DNA of 33,231 bases from DATBIO01 sp036556965 (GCA_036556965.1 DATBIO010000017.1:1-33231), one strand, 5' to 3'. Counted from the first letter of the stretch, positions 20,946 through 30,365 are shown. Notes: generated from the letters alone by a model not told the origin. A program made the numbers and translations.

Positions 20946-21860
20946 ATGGCGTCCAGGCTCGAGGGCAAGGTGGCGCTGGTGGCGGGCGCCACGCGCGGCG
21001 CCGGGCGCGGGATCGCCGTCGAGCTGGGGGCGGCCGGGGCCACGGTGTACGCCACCGGCCGCACTACGCGCCGGCAGCGCTCCGGGCAAGGCCGCCCGGA
21101 GACGATCGAGGAGACGGCCGAGCTGGTGGAGCGTGCCGGCGGCCGGGGCATCGCCGTGCCCGTCGACCACCTGGTCCCGGAGCAGGTCCGGTCGCTGGTG
21201 GCGCGCATCGAGAAGGAGCAGGGCCGCCTGGACGTCCTCGTCAACGACGTCTGGGGAGCGGACTTCCTCATCGAGTGGAACGTGCCCGTGTGGGAGCACT
21301 CCCTCGAGAAGGGCCTGCGCATGCTGAGGCTCGGCGTCGAAACGCACATCGTCACCAGCCACCACGCCCTGGGCCTGCTGATCAGGAACCCGGGCGGGCT
21401 GGTGGTCGAGGTGACGGACGGCACCGCGGAGTACAACGACGCCAACTACCGGCTGTCGCTGTTCTACGACCTGGCCAAGACGTCCGTCATGCGCATGGCC
21501 TGGGCGCTGGCCCAGGAGCTGAAGCCGCACCGGTGCACGGCCGTGGCCCTGAGCCCGGGCTGGCTGCGCTCGGAGCAGATGCTGGACAACTACGGGGTCA
21601 CGGAGGCGAACTGGCGGGACGCTGCCGCCCGGCAGCCGCACTTCGTCATCACGGAGACGCCGCGCTACGTGGGACGGGCCGTCGCGCACCTGGCCGCCGA
21701 CCCCGAGGTCGCACGCTGGAGCGGCCGGTCGCTTTCCAGCGGCCAGCTCGCGCAGGTGTACGGATTCACCGACCTCGATGGCTCCAGGCCCGACGCCTGG
21801 CGCTACGTGGTCGAGGTGCAGGACGCCGGCAAGCCGGCCGACGCGACCGGTTACCGGTAG
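20946..21860 (+). CDS. short-chain dehydrogenase/reductase (DHRS1-like)
   Basis: 304 residues, a classical SDR with an N-terminal NAD(P)-binding motif GATRGAGRG (14-22) and the following YATGRTTR, where the arginines favour NADPH. The NNAG-like strand is NDVWG (100-104), as in the DHRS1-like group. The active-site YxxxK is Tyr174-Lys178 (FYDLAK). The usual catalytic Ser is replaced by Thr157 in VVEVTDGTAEYN. SPGWLRSEQM (203-212) is the conserved post-active-site loop. The substrate cannot be predicted. The P-loop gene begins 25 bases later and is probably co-transcribed. Confidence 0.93.
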   Translation: MASRLEGKVALVAGATRGAGRGIAVELGAAGATVYATGRTTRRQRSGQGRPETIEETAELVERAGGRGIAVPVDHLVPEQVRSLVARIEKEQGRLDVLVNDVWGADFLIEWNVPVWEHSLEKGLRMLRLGVETHIVTSHHALGLLIRNPGGLVVEVTDGTAEYNDANYRLSLFYDLAKTSVMRMAWALAQELKPHRCTAVALSPGWLRSEQMLDNYGVTEANWRDAAARQPHFVITETPRYVGRAVAHLAADPEVARWSGRSLSSGQLAQVYGFTDLDGSRPDAWRYVVEVQDAGKPADATGYR

Positions 21861-21885
21861 GGCGAGACCGGGCCCCGAGGTACCG

Positions 21886-22452
21886 ATGCGCTTCGCCGTG
21901 TCCGGATCCCACGGGACGGGCAAGAGCACGCTGATCGCCGCCTTCCTGGCCGAGCGCCCCGAGTACGCCCACGAGCCGGAGGCCTTCGAGACGCTCGGCG
22001 ACGACATCGAGCTGACGCCTTCGGGGGAGCCCACCCCCGAAGGCCTGCGCGCCCTCCTCGAGTACACGGTGTCCGCGGTGGAGGGCCACGCCCGCGCCGG
22101 GAGCGTGGTCTTCGAGCGCAGCCCGGTGGACTACCTGGCCTACGCCGCCGCCGGCCGCGACGCGGCGCGGGCCGAGCGCGAGGCGTTCCTGGCCCTCCAG
22201 GTGCCGATCGTGCGCGCGTCGTTGGCGCACCTGGACCTCATCGCCTATCTCCCCCTCCCCCTCGCCGGTCCGGCTCGGCGCTCCGGCGGGGGTGCAGGGT
22301 TCCGCAACCGCGTGGACCGCTGTCTGAGGCGCGCGCTCCTGGACGATGGCTACGATCTCTTCGGCGATGGGCATCGCCCCGCCGTCGTCGAGCTGCCGCC
22401 GCTTCCGGAGCCGCAGCTGGCCGCGCTGCTCCGGTTCACCGCGCCCCTCTAG
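21886..22452 (+). CDS. small P-loop NTPase (AAA_28, NadR/Ttd14-like)
   Basis: 188 residues from the ATG at 21886, with CGAGG six bases upstream. The Walker A motif is GSHGTGKST (7-15), right at the N-terminus. A second block VVFERSPVDYLAYAAAG corresponds to the DRSPxDxLAY motif of kinase-like P-loop proteins such as NadR kinase domains and AAA_28. The C-terminus has NRVDRCLRRALLDDGYDLF, which fits a lid helix region. It may phosphorylate a small nucleoside or nicotinamide-type substrate, but that is a guess from the family. It converges on the thiol dioxygenase gene with only 27 bases between stops, in which I see no stem-loop. Confidence 0.85.
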   Translation: MRFAVSGSHGTGKSTLIAAFLAERPEYAHEPEAFETLGDDIELTPSGEPTPEGLRALLEYTVSAVEGHARAGSVVFERSPVDYLAYAAAGRDAARAEREAFLALQVPIVRASLAHLDLIAYLPLPLAGPARRSGGGAGFRNRVDRCLRRALLDDGYDLFGDGHRPAVVELPPLPEPQLAALLRFTAPL

Positions 22453-22479
22453 GGCGCCGCTCGCCCTCGGGGTCCCACG

Positions 22480-23052
22480 TCAGGCGTGCGCGATCGTCTG
22501 CGGGTTCCGCCGGCCGTACTCGCTGTCGTAGAACAGCGGCACCTCGCGGTAGCTCTTCTGCTCCGGCGTGTAGACCAGGCAGCGGTCATAGGGCCGCGAG
22601 TAGACGTGGAGGCTCAGGGCGCGCGAGTTGAACTCGGCCAGGTTGAGCACGGCGTGGATGGGCCGGTCGTTGTCCACGTACGACGGGTGGCCGGGGTCCA
22701 TGAGCAGGCGCTCCGCGGGCTGCAGGGCGCAGTAGCCGCCGGCGTCCTGGCCCAGCACGTCGTAGTTCTGCACGGCCAGCCGGCCGATGGGCACCGACAT
22801 CCAGCAGTTCTGGCCCTGGTGGTTGTGGATGGCCGAGGCCTGGCCCACGTCCCAGCAGATGGCCAGGACCTCGAAGAGGCCGCACTTGTAGATGAGGTTG
22901 CGCGTGTAGTGCGTGGGCTGGAAGAAGGAGAAGCGCTCGAGCGACTCCTCGTCCACGGGCTCCTCGCCGATGTAGGCGGCCACCCGCGGGACGTCGAAGT
23001 CCCTCTCCGGGATGCGGCACAGGCCTTCCACGAACTGGTCGATGCTTCTCAT
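22480..23052 (-). CDS. cysteine dioxygenase-type thiol dioxygenase
   Basis: 190 residues, a cupin-fold non-haem iron enzyme that oxidises cysteine (or a related thiol) to the sulphinate. The iron ligands are visible as His76 and His78 in AIHNHQGQNCW and His133 in RPIHAVLN. Cys83 and Tyr151 (LHVYSRPY) match rat Cys93 and Tyr157, which cross-link to form the Cys-Tyr cofactor; His149 matches the second-sphere His155. Arg51 in TRNLIYKCG is the likely carboxylate-binding arginine. This pattern favours true cysteine dioxygenase over 3-mercaptopropionate dioxygenases, which usually lack the cysteine. It lies 22 bases beyond the stop of the YyaL fusion gene and is therefore downstream of it on the same strand. 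Confidence 0.92.
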   Translation of the reverse strand: MRSIDQFVEGLCRIPERDFDVPRVAAYIGEEPVDEESLERFSFFQPTHYTRNLIYKCGLFEVLAICWDVGQASAIHNHQGQNCWMSVPIGRLAVQNYDVLGQDAGGYCALQPAERLLMDPGHPSYVDNDRPIHAVLNLAEFNSRALSLHVYSRPYDRCLVYTPEQKSYREVPLFYDSEYGRRNPQTIAHA

Positions 23053-23074
23053 CCCTCGCCCCCCGCGGCTCCCA

Positions 23075-26000
23075 TCATAGTCCGCCGGCCAGCCGCGCCA
23101 CGGCCTCGTAGGCGCCCACCGGCTCGGCCAGGGCCGGCCAGGCGAGGACGCGCATGGCGTCCTCCACGTACTCCGGGCGGCGCATCCCCACCAGCACGCT
23201 GCTGACCCCCGGCGTGCTGGCCACCACCCACAGGGCCTTGGCGGACAGGCTGGCCGCGCGCCGCGCCTCCGGGAGCAGCGGGTCCACGGCCTCCCGCACG
23301 GGCTCCACCGCGCGCGCGCTGCGCCGCGCCGCCTGCCGGTGCAGCTCCGCGAACAGCTCCTGCAGCCCGCCCAGGTAGCGGTCGCGCCAGGTCTGCCAGC
23401 GTCCCCCCAGCGGCCCCGTGAGCGCCTGGTCCAGCGCCTGCACGGTGGCGAGCAGGCGAGGCCGGATGCGGTGGGCGAGCACCTGCTCCCAGTGCTCCAG
23501 CGTCTCCAGGCGGAGGGCCAGGCCGCGCAGGTCGCGCGACCAGGTGAACAGCTCGGCCGCGTGCAGGTCGCCTTCCGTGCGGAGGTGCCCGGCGACGTCG
23601 CGCCGGAACGCGTCCTCCATCTCCGCCAGCCGGCCCAGCAGCGCCTCCTCGTCCGCCTCCCCCCCGGGCACGACGACGTCGGCCAGGCGGACCAGGCGGC
23701 TCTCCACGATGGCGTTGAGGGGCCGGTTGACGAGGACGCCGATGCCCTCCGCCGCCGCGTGCTCGAGCACGGTGCGACCGAGGCCGGGGCCGTTGTTGCG
23801 GACGCGGGCGGCGCCCGACTCGTACAGGTTCAGGGGGAGCTGCAGGACGCGGAAATGGTGGCCGGGGCCGCAGGCGTCCCGCGCGGCCTCCAGCATCCTC
23901 GTGAGCGACGTCGCCTCCGGGCGGTCGGCTTCCTCGGTGCAGGTGTTGGAGGAGACGCCGAAGAAGCGCAGGCGCCCCTTCGCCACCTCGGACTCGAGGT
24001 AGCCGAAGGCGGCACCCAGCCGACGGTAGAACTCCTCGCGCCGGGCCGGCAGCTTGCCGTGGCTGCGCTCGTGGCCGTCCATGAGGAAGTACTCGGGGTT
24101 GTGGAGGAGGCACACGTCGAGGGTCTCGAGGCCCAGCCGGTCCAGCGAGCGCCCGAGCTGGTCCTCCAGGAACTCGGGGTGGATGCAGTGCCAGATGCCG
24201 TCGCCGTACTCCACCACCTCCGGGAAGGGCCGGCCCTCGGCCGCGCGCTGGCGGGCCAGCGTGTGGTTCGTGCCCTGCAGGTAGCCGATCTTCGAGACCA
24301 CGACCACGGCCTCGCGCGCCAGCCGGCCGCGGCCGGCGAGGTCCGCCAGCACCTCGCCGAACAGGCGCTCGCTGTCCCCGTCCGTGTAGTTGGTCGAGGT
24401 GTCCACCAGGTTGCAGCCCTCGAGCAGGGCCATCTCCAGGGCGGCGCGGTGCTCGGGCGTCTCGTCGTCCACGCGGTAGCCGCCGAAGCCGAGGCGGCTG
24501 CAGTGGAGGCCGGTGGAGCCCAGCGTGGTGGCGCCGCCGGCCAGGCGCGCGGTGGCGGCACGCGTCCCCTCGTCCGTGGCCGCGCCCGGCCGGCGCTGGC
24601 CCAGGAAGGACGGGCGCCCGGGGGGGGGCGCGGCCAGCGCCGCCTCCACCTCGCGCGGCTCCGTGACCGGGCGCTGGCAGGCGAAGTCGCGGCAGACGTA
24701 GAGCGCGGACCGCCCGTCCACCCGCGTCTTGCCCGCGAGCAGCGGCGGCTCCGCCACGGGGACGCCGCCGTCGTGGTGGGCCACGATGCGGTTGGGCAGG
24801 AAGCGGCGGCCCACCTCGGCGCGCAGGGCCCGCAGCCCGCCGTCCCCGGGCGCGCCCACGAAGGCCAGCTCCACCGGGCCCTCCCGGAGGAGGTCGGCGG
24901 TGATCAGGCTGAGGGCGAAGGCGCGCGGGCTGCGGGCGACGGCCTTGCCGTAGGCGCGCAGCGCGCGCACGGCCTCCTTGCGGAGGTCGTCGCGGCCGAG
25001 GTGGAAGGACAGGCGCGCCAGGGCGTGGGCGGCGGCGGCGTTGGCCGCGGGCACCGCCCCGTCGTGCCCCTCGCGGTGGCGCACGATGAGGGCCTCGTGC
25101 CCGCGCGCGGTGGAGAAGAAGCCGCCCTGGTCGGCGTCGGCGAAGTCCTCGAGGAGCAGGGTGCCCAGGCGCTCGGCCTCGCGCAGGTAGCGCAGGTCGC
25201 CGCCGGCCTCGTAGACGTCGATGAGGCCGCCGGCCAGGAAGGCGTAGTCCTCGAGGTAGGCGTCCAGGTGCGCGGTGCCCGCGCGCCAGGTGCGCAGCAG
25301 GCGGCCGTCCGGCCTGCGCAGGGTGCCCAGGACGAAGTCCGCCGCGCGCCGGGCGCCCTCCAGGTGGCGCGGCTCGTCGAACGCGCGGGCGGCCTCGGCG
25401 AAGGCGCCGATCATGAGCCCGTTCCAGGCGGTGAGGACCTTGTCGTCGAGGAGGGGAGGCACGCGCCGCCGCCGCGCCTCGTAGACGCGCGGGCGGAGGG
25501 CGGCCACGCGCTCCTCCAGGGCCTCGGGGTCCAGCCCCAGCGAGGCGGCCACCCGGGACCCCGTGCGCGAGGTGTTGGGGATGCTCCTGCCCTCCCAGTT
25601 CCCGCGGGAGGTGACGTCGTAGTACGCGCCGAAGACGCGGGCGTCGTCCTCGCCCAGGACGGCTTCGAGCTCCTCCACGGTCCAGACGAAGAACTTGCCC
25701 TCCTCGCCCTCCGAGTCGGCGTCGGTGGCGGAGAAGAAGCCCCCCTCGGGCGCCGTCATCTCGCGCGCGACGTAGTCGAGGATCTCCGCCGCGATGCGCC
25801 GGTAGAAGGCGTCGCCGGTGGCCTGCCAGCCCTCGACGTAGGCGCGGGCGAGCAGGGCGTTGTCGTACAGCATCTTCTCGAAGTGGGGCACCAGCCACTG
25901 CTCGTCCACCGAGTAGCGGTGGAAGCCGCCGCCCACCTGGTCGTACATGCCGCCGCGCGCCATCTCGTCCAGCGTCTTGCGGACCATGGCCAGGGCGTGC

Positions 26001-26671
26001 GCGTCGCCCAGCCGCCGGTGGCACCGCAGGAGCAGCATGAGGGCGGTGGCGGGAGGGAACTTGGGGGCGTGCCCGAAGCCCCCGAAGCGCTCGTCGAACT
26101 CCGCCGCATGCTGCGCGAGGGCCAGGCGCAGCTCGTCCGCGCCGATGGAGGAGCCGGGGGCCGGCGCCGCCGTCCGCCGCAGGTAGTCGGCCAGCTGCGC
26201 GCCCTGCCCGCGCAACCCGTCGCGGTCGTTGCCCCAGGCCTGGGCGATCTGGCGCAGGAGGGAAGGGAACCCCGGCCGCCCGTAGCGGTCCTCGGGGGGG
26301 AAGTAGGTGCCCGCGAAGAACGGCTCCTGCTCCGGGGTCAGGAAGACGGTCATGGGCCAGCCGCCCTGGCCGTGGTTGAGGGCCAGGGTCGCCGCCATGT
26401 AGATGTCGTCGAGGTCCGGCCGCTCTTCGCGGTCCACCTTGATGCACACGAAGCTCTCGTTCATCAGGCGCGCGGTGGCCTCGTCCTCGAAGCTCTCGCG
26501 CTCCATGACGTGGCACCAGTGGCACGCCGCGTACCCGATGGAGAGGAGGATGGGCTTGTCCTCCGCGCGCGCCCGCGCCAGGGCCTCGCCGCCCCACGGG
26601 TACCAGTCCACCGGGTTGTGAGCGTGTTGCAGGAGATACGGGGAGGTGGAGGTCGCGAGGCGGTTCGCCAT
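23075..26671 (-). CDS. YyaL-type thioredoxin-like protein fused to aldo/keto reductase
   Basis: 1198 residues. Residues 1-690 are a DUF255/YyaL protein (SPATA20 family): NRLATSTSPYLLQHAHNPV at the start, a thioredoxin-like CHWCH (Cys50, Cys53), KVDREERPDLD and a six-hairpin-type region (GGGFHRYSVDEQWLVPHFEK). After a Pro/Gly/Ala linker, an aldo/keto reductase starts near residue 716 (TLGSTGLHCSRLGFGGYR) with the catalytic tetrad in place: Asp and Tyr in LVDTSTNYTDG, Lys in VVSKIGY and His in CLLHNPEYF. It runs to the C-terminus. I saw no Met or Val start codon in the linker, so one chain is made. The start at 26671 is fixed by the conserved N-terminus; TAGCGT lies seven bases above it. The joint function is unknown; both parts are usually separate cytosolic proteins. 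Confidence 0.93.
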   Translation of the reverse strand: MANRLATSTSPYLLQHAHNPVDWYPWGGEALARARAEDKPILLSIGYAACHWCHVMERESFEDEATARLMNESFVCIKVDREERPDLDDIYMAATLALNHGQGGWPMTVFLTPEQEPFFAGTYFPPEDRYGRPGFPSLLRQIAQAWGNDRDGLRGQGAQLADYLRRTAAPAPGSSIGADELRLALAQHAAEFDERFGGFGHAPKFPPATALMLLLRCHRRLGDAHALAMVRKTLDEMARGGMYDQVGGGFHRYSVDEQWLVPHFEKMLYDNALLARAYVEGWQATGDAFYRRIAAEILDYVAREMTAPEGGFFSATDADSEGEEGKFFVWTVEELEAVLGEDDARVFGAYYDVTSRGNWEGRSIPNTSRTGSRVAASLGLDPEALEERVAALRPRVYEARRRRVPPLLDDKVLTAWNGLMIGAFAEAARAFDEPRHLEGARRAADFVLGTLRRPDGRLLRTWRAGTAHLDAYLEDYAFLAGGLIDVYEAGGDLRYLREAERLGTLLLEDFADADQGGFFSTARGHEALIVRHREGHDGAVPAANAAAAHALARLSFHLGRDDLRKEAVRALRAYGKAVARSPRAFALSLITADLLREGPVELAFVGAPGDGGLRALRAEVGRRFLPNRIVAHHDGGVPVAEPPLLAGKTRVDGRSALYVCRDFACQRPVTEPREVEAALAAPPPGRPSFLGQRRPGAATDEGTRAATARLAGGATTLGSTGLHCSRLGFGGYRVDDETPEHRAALEMALLEGCNLVDTSTNYTDGDSERLFGEVLADLAGRGRLAREAVVVVSKIGYLQGTNHTLARQRAAEGRPFPEVVEYGDGIWHCIHPEFLEDQLGRSLDRLGLETLDVCLLHNPEYFLMDGHERSHGKLPARREEFYRRLGAAFGYLESEVAKGRLRFFGVSSNTCTEEADRPEATSLTRMLEAARDACGPGHHFRVLQLPLNLYESGAARVRNNGPGLGRTVLEHAAAEGIGVLVNRPLNAIVESRLVRLADVVVPGGEADEEALLGRLAEMEDAFRRDVAGHLRTEGDLHAAELFTWSRDLRGLALRLETLEHWEQVLAHRIRPRLLATVQALDQALTGPLGGRWQTWRDRYLGGLQELFAELHRQAARRSARAVEPVREAVDPLLPEARRAASLSAKALWVVASTPGVSSVLVGMRRPEYVEDAMRVLAWPALAEPVGAYEAVARLAGGL

Positions 26672-26678
26672 GTGTCCA

Positions 26679-26684
26679 ACGCTA
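26679..26684 (-). promoter_or_regulatory. candidate -10 element before the YyaL fusion gene
   Basis: TAGCGT on the minus strand, seven bases before the ATG at 26671, in the 55-base divergent gap shared with the LD-carboxypeptidase gene. If real, the message would be nearly leaderless. An identical hexamer precedes the gene at 14909. Confidence 0.3.
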
Positions 26685-26726
26685 GCACGGGCCTGCGTGG
26701 CATCCGCCTTGCACTGGCAGACGTCG

Positions 26727-27725
26727 ATGCGTTCCGACCGCCGCGGCTTCCTGGGCCTGGCTGCCGCCGCCACCGCTGCCCTGGCCGCGCCGGCGCGGGC
26801 GCGGGCAGGCGCCGCCGCCGGCACCGTGAAGCCGGCGCGCCTGAGGCCGGGCGACCTCGTCGGCCTGGCCAACCCCGCGGACGTGCGCGCCAGCGCCGCG
26901 GACCGGGAGGCGGCCACGCGGGCCCTCGAGGGCCTGGGGCTGCGCGTGGCGCCCGGCGTGGTCGCCGGGGAGGCGCGGCCCGCCGACGACGCCGCGCGCG
27001 CGGACGAGATCAACCAGTTCTTCGAGGACGACGGCGTGCGCGCCATCGTCCCCCTGCGCGGCGGGTTCGGCTGCGCGCGCCTGCTCCGCCACCTGGACTA
27101 CGACCTGATCCGCCGCCACCCCAAGGTGCTCATCGGCTTCAGCGACGTGGGGGCGCTGCTCCTGGGCGTGCACGCGCGCACGGGCCTGGTGACCTTCCAC
27201 GGCCCCATGGGCAACTCGGCCTGGGAGCCGTTCACGGTCGAGCAGCTCCGCCGCGTCCTCTTCGAGGGCGAGGCGGCGGCCCTGCCCTCCCGCGGCGAGA
27301 CGCGCGCGCTGGTGGAGGGCAGCGCGCGGGGCACGCTCTGGGGAGGGAACCTCACCGTGGTGTCGTCGATGGTCGGTTCCCCGTACCTCGGCGGGGAAGG
27401 CGACGGCGTCCTGTTCCTGGAGGAAGTGGGCGAGCCCTACTCGGAGGTGGACCGCATGCTCACGCAGCTCGAGCTGGCGGGCGTCCTCGACCGCGTGCGG
27501 GGCCTGGCCTTCGGGCAGTGCACCCGCTGCGCGAGCCCGTCCATCAACAAGGCCCTCACGCTGGACCGCGTGCTCCTGGACCGGCTGGGCAAGCGGGGCA
27601 TCCCCGTGTGGCGCGGGGCGGCCATCGGCCACGGCGGCGGCCAGCTCACGGTCCCCATCGGCCTGCCCGTGGAGATGGACGCCGGGCGCGGGCTCATCCA
27701 GCTCCTGGAGCCCGCCGTCTGCTGA
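26727..27725 (+). CDS. Tat-exported LD-carboxypeptidase (S66 family)
   Basis: 332 residues from the ATG at 26727. The N-terminus SDRRGFLGLAAAATAALAAP is a twin-arginine signal followed by ARARAG, so the folded enzyme should be exported. The S66 catalytic triad is in place: Ser139 in GFSDVGALL, Glu232 in LEEVGEPYSEVDRM and His302 in GHGGGQLTVPIG. These enzymes remove the terminal D-alanine from peptidoglycan tetrapeptides, or inactivate microcin C-like peptides (MccF). LdcA is usually cytosolic for wall recycling, so export suggests work on the wall itself. An earlier in-frame ATG at 26646 lies inside the divergent gene and is not used in this call. Confidence 0.93.
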   Translation: MRSDRRGFLGLAAAATAALAAPARARAGAAAGTVKPARLRPGDLVGLANPADVRASAADREAATRALEGLGLRVAPGVVAGEARPADDAARADEINQFFEDDGVRAIVPLRGGFGCARLLRHLDYDLIRRHPKVLIGFSDVGALLLGVHARTGLVTFHGPMGNSAWEPFTVEQLRRVLFEGEAAALPSRGETRALVEGSARGTLWGGNLTVVSSMVGSPYLGGEGDGVLFLEEVGEPYSEVDRMLTQLELAGVLDRVRGLAFGQCTRCASPSINKALTLDRVLLDRLGKRGIPVWRGAAIGHGGGQLTVPIGLPVEMDAGRGLIQLLEPAVC

Positions 27726-27797
27726 GCGCGCGCGACGGCTCGCTGCTCTTCGCCGAGGGCGCGCTGCTCCGCCTCAAGCAGGTCAAGGCGCAGGCCC

Positions 27798-27821
27798 GGC
27801 GCCCGGCCGGCGGCCGGCGCC
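27798..27821 (+). other. stem-loop in the gap after the LD-carboxypeptidase gene
   Basis: GGCGC and CGGCC pair with GGCCG and GCGCC around a bulged C and a GGC loop. A second, shorter stem (CGGCGCC / GGCGCCG) is at 27845-27861. No T tract follows either. They may end the carboxypeptidase transcript. The 203-base gap (27726-27928) holds no gene I can support, and ends with TAGTGT (27903-27908) and GGAGG before the next start. Confidence 0.3.
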
Positions 27822-27928
27822 CCGCGTCCTGGGCGCGCCGGCCCCGGCGCCACCGGCGCCGCTAGCCGCCTCTCCCCGTTTGCCGCGTGCTCCCGGGCGG
27901 ACTAGTGTCTGCCGGCAACGGAGGCCCC

Positions 27929-28819
<891 letters not shown>

Positions 28820-28878
28820 GAGCAGGGGCAACCCCGGGGCCCCGGCCGGCGTCTCAGACGGGGAAAGGAGTCCGTCCA

Positions 28879-29646
28879 ATGACCTTCCGGCCCCTGGCCT
28901 GCGCCGTCCTCCTCCTCGCTCCCGCCTGGGCATCCGCCGACGACTTCGACTGGCGGGGCCGCCTGGCTCCCGGCAAGACGCTGGAGGTCAAGGGCGTCAA
29001 CGGGGGCATCGCGGCGCGCCCCGCCGGCGGCGGCGAGGCCGTGGTCACCGCGAGCAAGAGCGCCCGGCGCAGCGACCCCGCGTCCGTCGAGATCAAGGTG
29101 GTCGAGCACGCGGGCGGGGTGGTGGTCTGCGCGGTCTACCCGTCGACCGACGGGCGCCCCAACGAGTGCGCCCCGGGCGAGGGCGGCCGCCTGGGGGCGC
29201 GCGACAACGACGTGAAGGTGGAGTTCACGGTGGACGTGCCGGAGGGCGTCCGCTTCGTGGCCCGCACCGTGAACGGGGGCGTGGACGCGCGCAACCTCAC
29301 CGCCGACGCCGACGTGCGCACGGTGAACGGCGGGATCAGCGTCTCCACCACGGGCACGGCGCGCGCGGAGACCGTGAACGGCTCCATCACCGCCTCCATG
29401 GGCCGCGCCGACTGGTCGGGCCCCCTGAAGTTCGAGACCGTGAACGGCAGCATCGAGGTGTCGCTGCCCGACGGCGTGGGGGCGGAGGTGGACGCGCGCA
29501 CCGTGAACGGCCGCATCGACACCGCCTTCCCGCTGACCGCGCGCGGCCGCTTCAACTCGCGCAGCCTGCGCGGCACCATCGGCGGCGGCGGGCGCCAGCT
29601 CGACCTGGAGACGGTGAACGGCTCCATCTCCCTGAAGCGGCTGTGA
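28879..29646 (+). CDS. exported DUF4097-type repeat protein
   Basis: 255 residues from the ATG at 28879, with AAAGGAG eight bases upstream. A signal peptide (LACAVLLLAPAWASA) is followed by a chain of short beta-strand repeats built on TVNG: GVNGG at about residue 39, then TVNG at 130, 148, 165, 187, 208 and 245. That pattern is typical of DUF4097, predicted to form a solenoid or jelly-roll at the cell surface or in the periplasm. A loop holds two cysteines (about residues 87 and 97) that may form a disulphide. Its function is unknown. Its TGA overlaps the GTG of the LolA-like gene (GTGA), so the pair is probably made together. Confidence 0.88.
   Translation: MTFRPLACAVLLLAPAWASADDFDWRGRLAPGKTLEVKGVNGGIAARPAGGGEAVVTASKSARRSDPASVEIKVVEHAGGVVVCAVYPSTDGRPNECAPGEGGRLGARDNDVKVEFTVDVPEGVRFVARTVNGGVDARNLTADADVRTVNGGISVSTTGTARAETVNGSITASMGRADWSGPLKFETVNGSIEVSLPDGVGAEVDARTVNGRIDTAFPLTARGRFNSRSLRGTIGGGGRQLDLETVNGSISLKRL
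29266..29630 (+). repeat. tandem TVNG-coding repeats
   Basis: Six imperfect copies of a unit whose core is ACCGTGAACGGC (or ACGGTGAACGGC) at 29266, 29320, 29371, 29437, 29500 and 29611, all in frame with the DUF4097 gene. The spacing of about 17-22 codons, and 37 for the last, fits turns of a beta solenoid. Confidence 0.85.
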
Positions 29647-30365
29647 CGCCGGGGCTGGCCGCGCTGGCCCTGGCCGCGGCCGCGCCCCTCCCCCTGGCCG
29701 AGATCGTCGCGCGCAACACGGAGGCCCGGGGCGGCCGCGCCGCCCTGGAGGCCGTGCAGCGCCTGGAGTACGACCTGCGCATCGTGGAGCCCACCTTCAG
29801 CGCGGAGGCCGTGTACCGCGTGGACCGCCAGGGCCGCATGCGCATCGACGTCTCCGTGGGCGGCCGGCGCGTGTTCTCGGAGGGCTACGACGGCACCCGT
29901 GGCTGGCAGTGGGCGGGGGACGCCCCCCACGCCACCGAGGCCAGCGCCGCCGGCACCGCCGCCCTCCGCCACGGGCCCCAGCTGCCCGGGCACATCCTGG
30001 GCCTGCACGAGCTCGCGGCCAGGGGCCACCGGCTGGAGAGCGCGGGCGTGGAGCGACTCGACGGCGTCGACTACCAGGTCCTGAAGCTGACCCTCGACGA
30101 CGGCTTCGTCACGCACTACTACCTGGACCCGCGCACGTGGCTCGTCGTGCGCGGGCGCGACCACAAGGCCTTCCACCCGGACGTCGACCCCGCCCGGAAG
30201 TGGCTGGAGACGCGCCACTCCGACTTCCGCACCGTGGGCGGGGTGGTGAAGGCCTACAAGACGGAGAACGTGGACCTGGCCACGGGCCAGGTCGTCGGCA
30301 CCACCACGGTGACCGCCGTACGCGTGAACCCCGGCTTCGAGCCGGGTCTCTTCGGCCCGCCCTGA
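29643..30365 (+). CDS. exported LolA/RseB-like protein
   Basis: 240 residues from the GTG at 29643, overlapping the stop of the DUF4097 gene. The N-terminus LAALALAAAAPLPLA is a signal peptide, followed by EIVARNTEARGGRAALEAVQ, the usual opening of outer-membrane lipoprotein-sorting-like proteins. The middle has alternating strands (EAVYRVDRQGRMRIDVSVGG; YQVLKLTLDDGFVTHYYLD) that suggest the half-barrel LolA fold binding lipid or lipoprotein. There is no terminal Cys for lipid attachment. It ends with NPGFEPGLFGPP, common in this group. The precise role is unknown. Confidence 0.8.
   Translation: MTPGLAALALAAAAPLPLAEIVARNTEARGGRAALEAVQRLEYDLRIVEPTFSAEAVYRVDRQGRMRIDVSVGGRRVFSEGYDGTRGWQWAGDAPHATEASAAGTAALRHGPQLPGHILGLHELAARGHRLESAGVERLDGVDYQVLKLTLDDGFVTHYYLDPRTWLVVRGRDHKAFHPDVDPARKWLETRHSDFRTVGGVVKAYKTENVDLATGQVVGTTTVTAVRVNPGFEPGLFGPP

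Noticed and set aside
23339..27865. 1508-codon open frame on the plus strand across the YyaL fusion and LD-carboxypeptidase genes
   Set aside because: Its sequence is repetitive Ala/Gly/Arg/Val without motifs, and it crosses two well-supported genes on opposite strands.
27726..27865. Possible small basic protein after the LD-carboxypeptidase gene (ending RRPRRHRRR)
   Set aside because: No usable start codon or ribosome binding site, and the composition is what GC-rich spacer gives by chance; only stem-loops were recorded.
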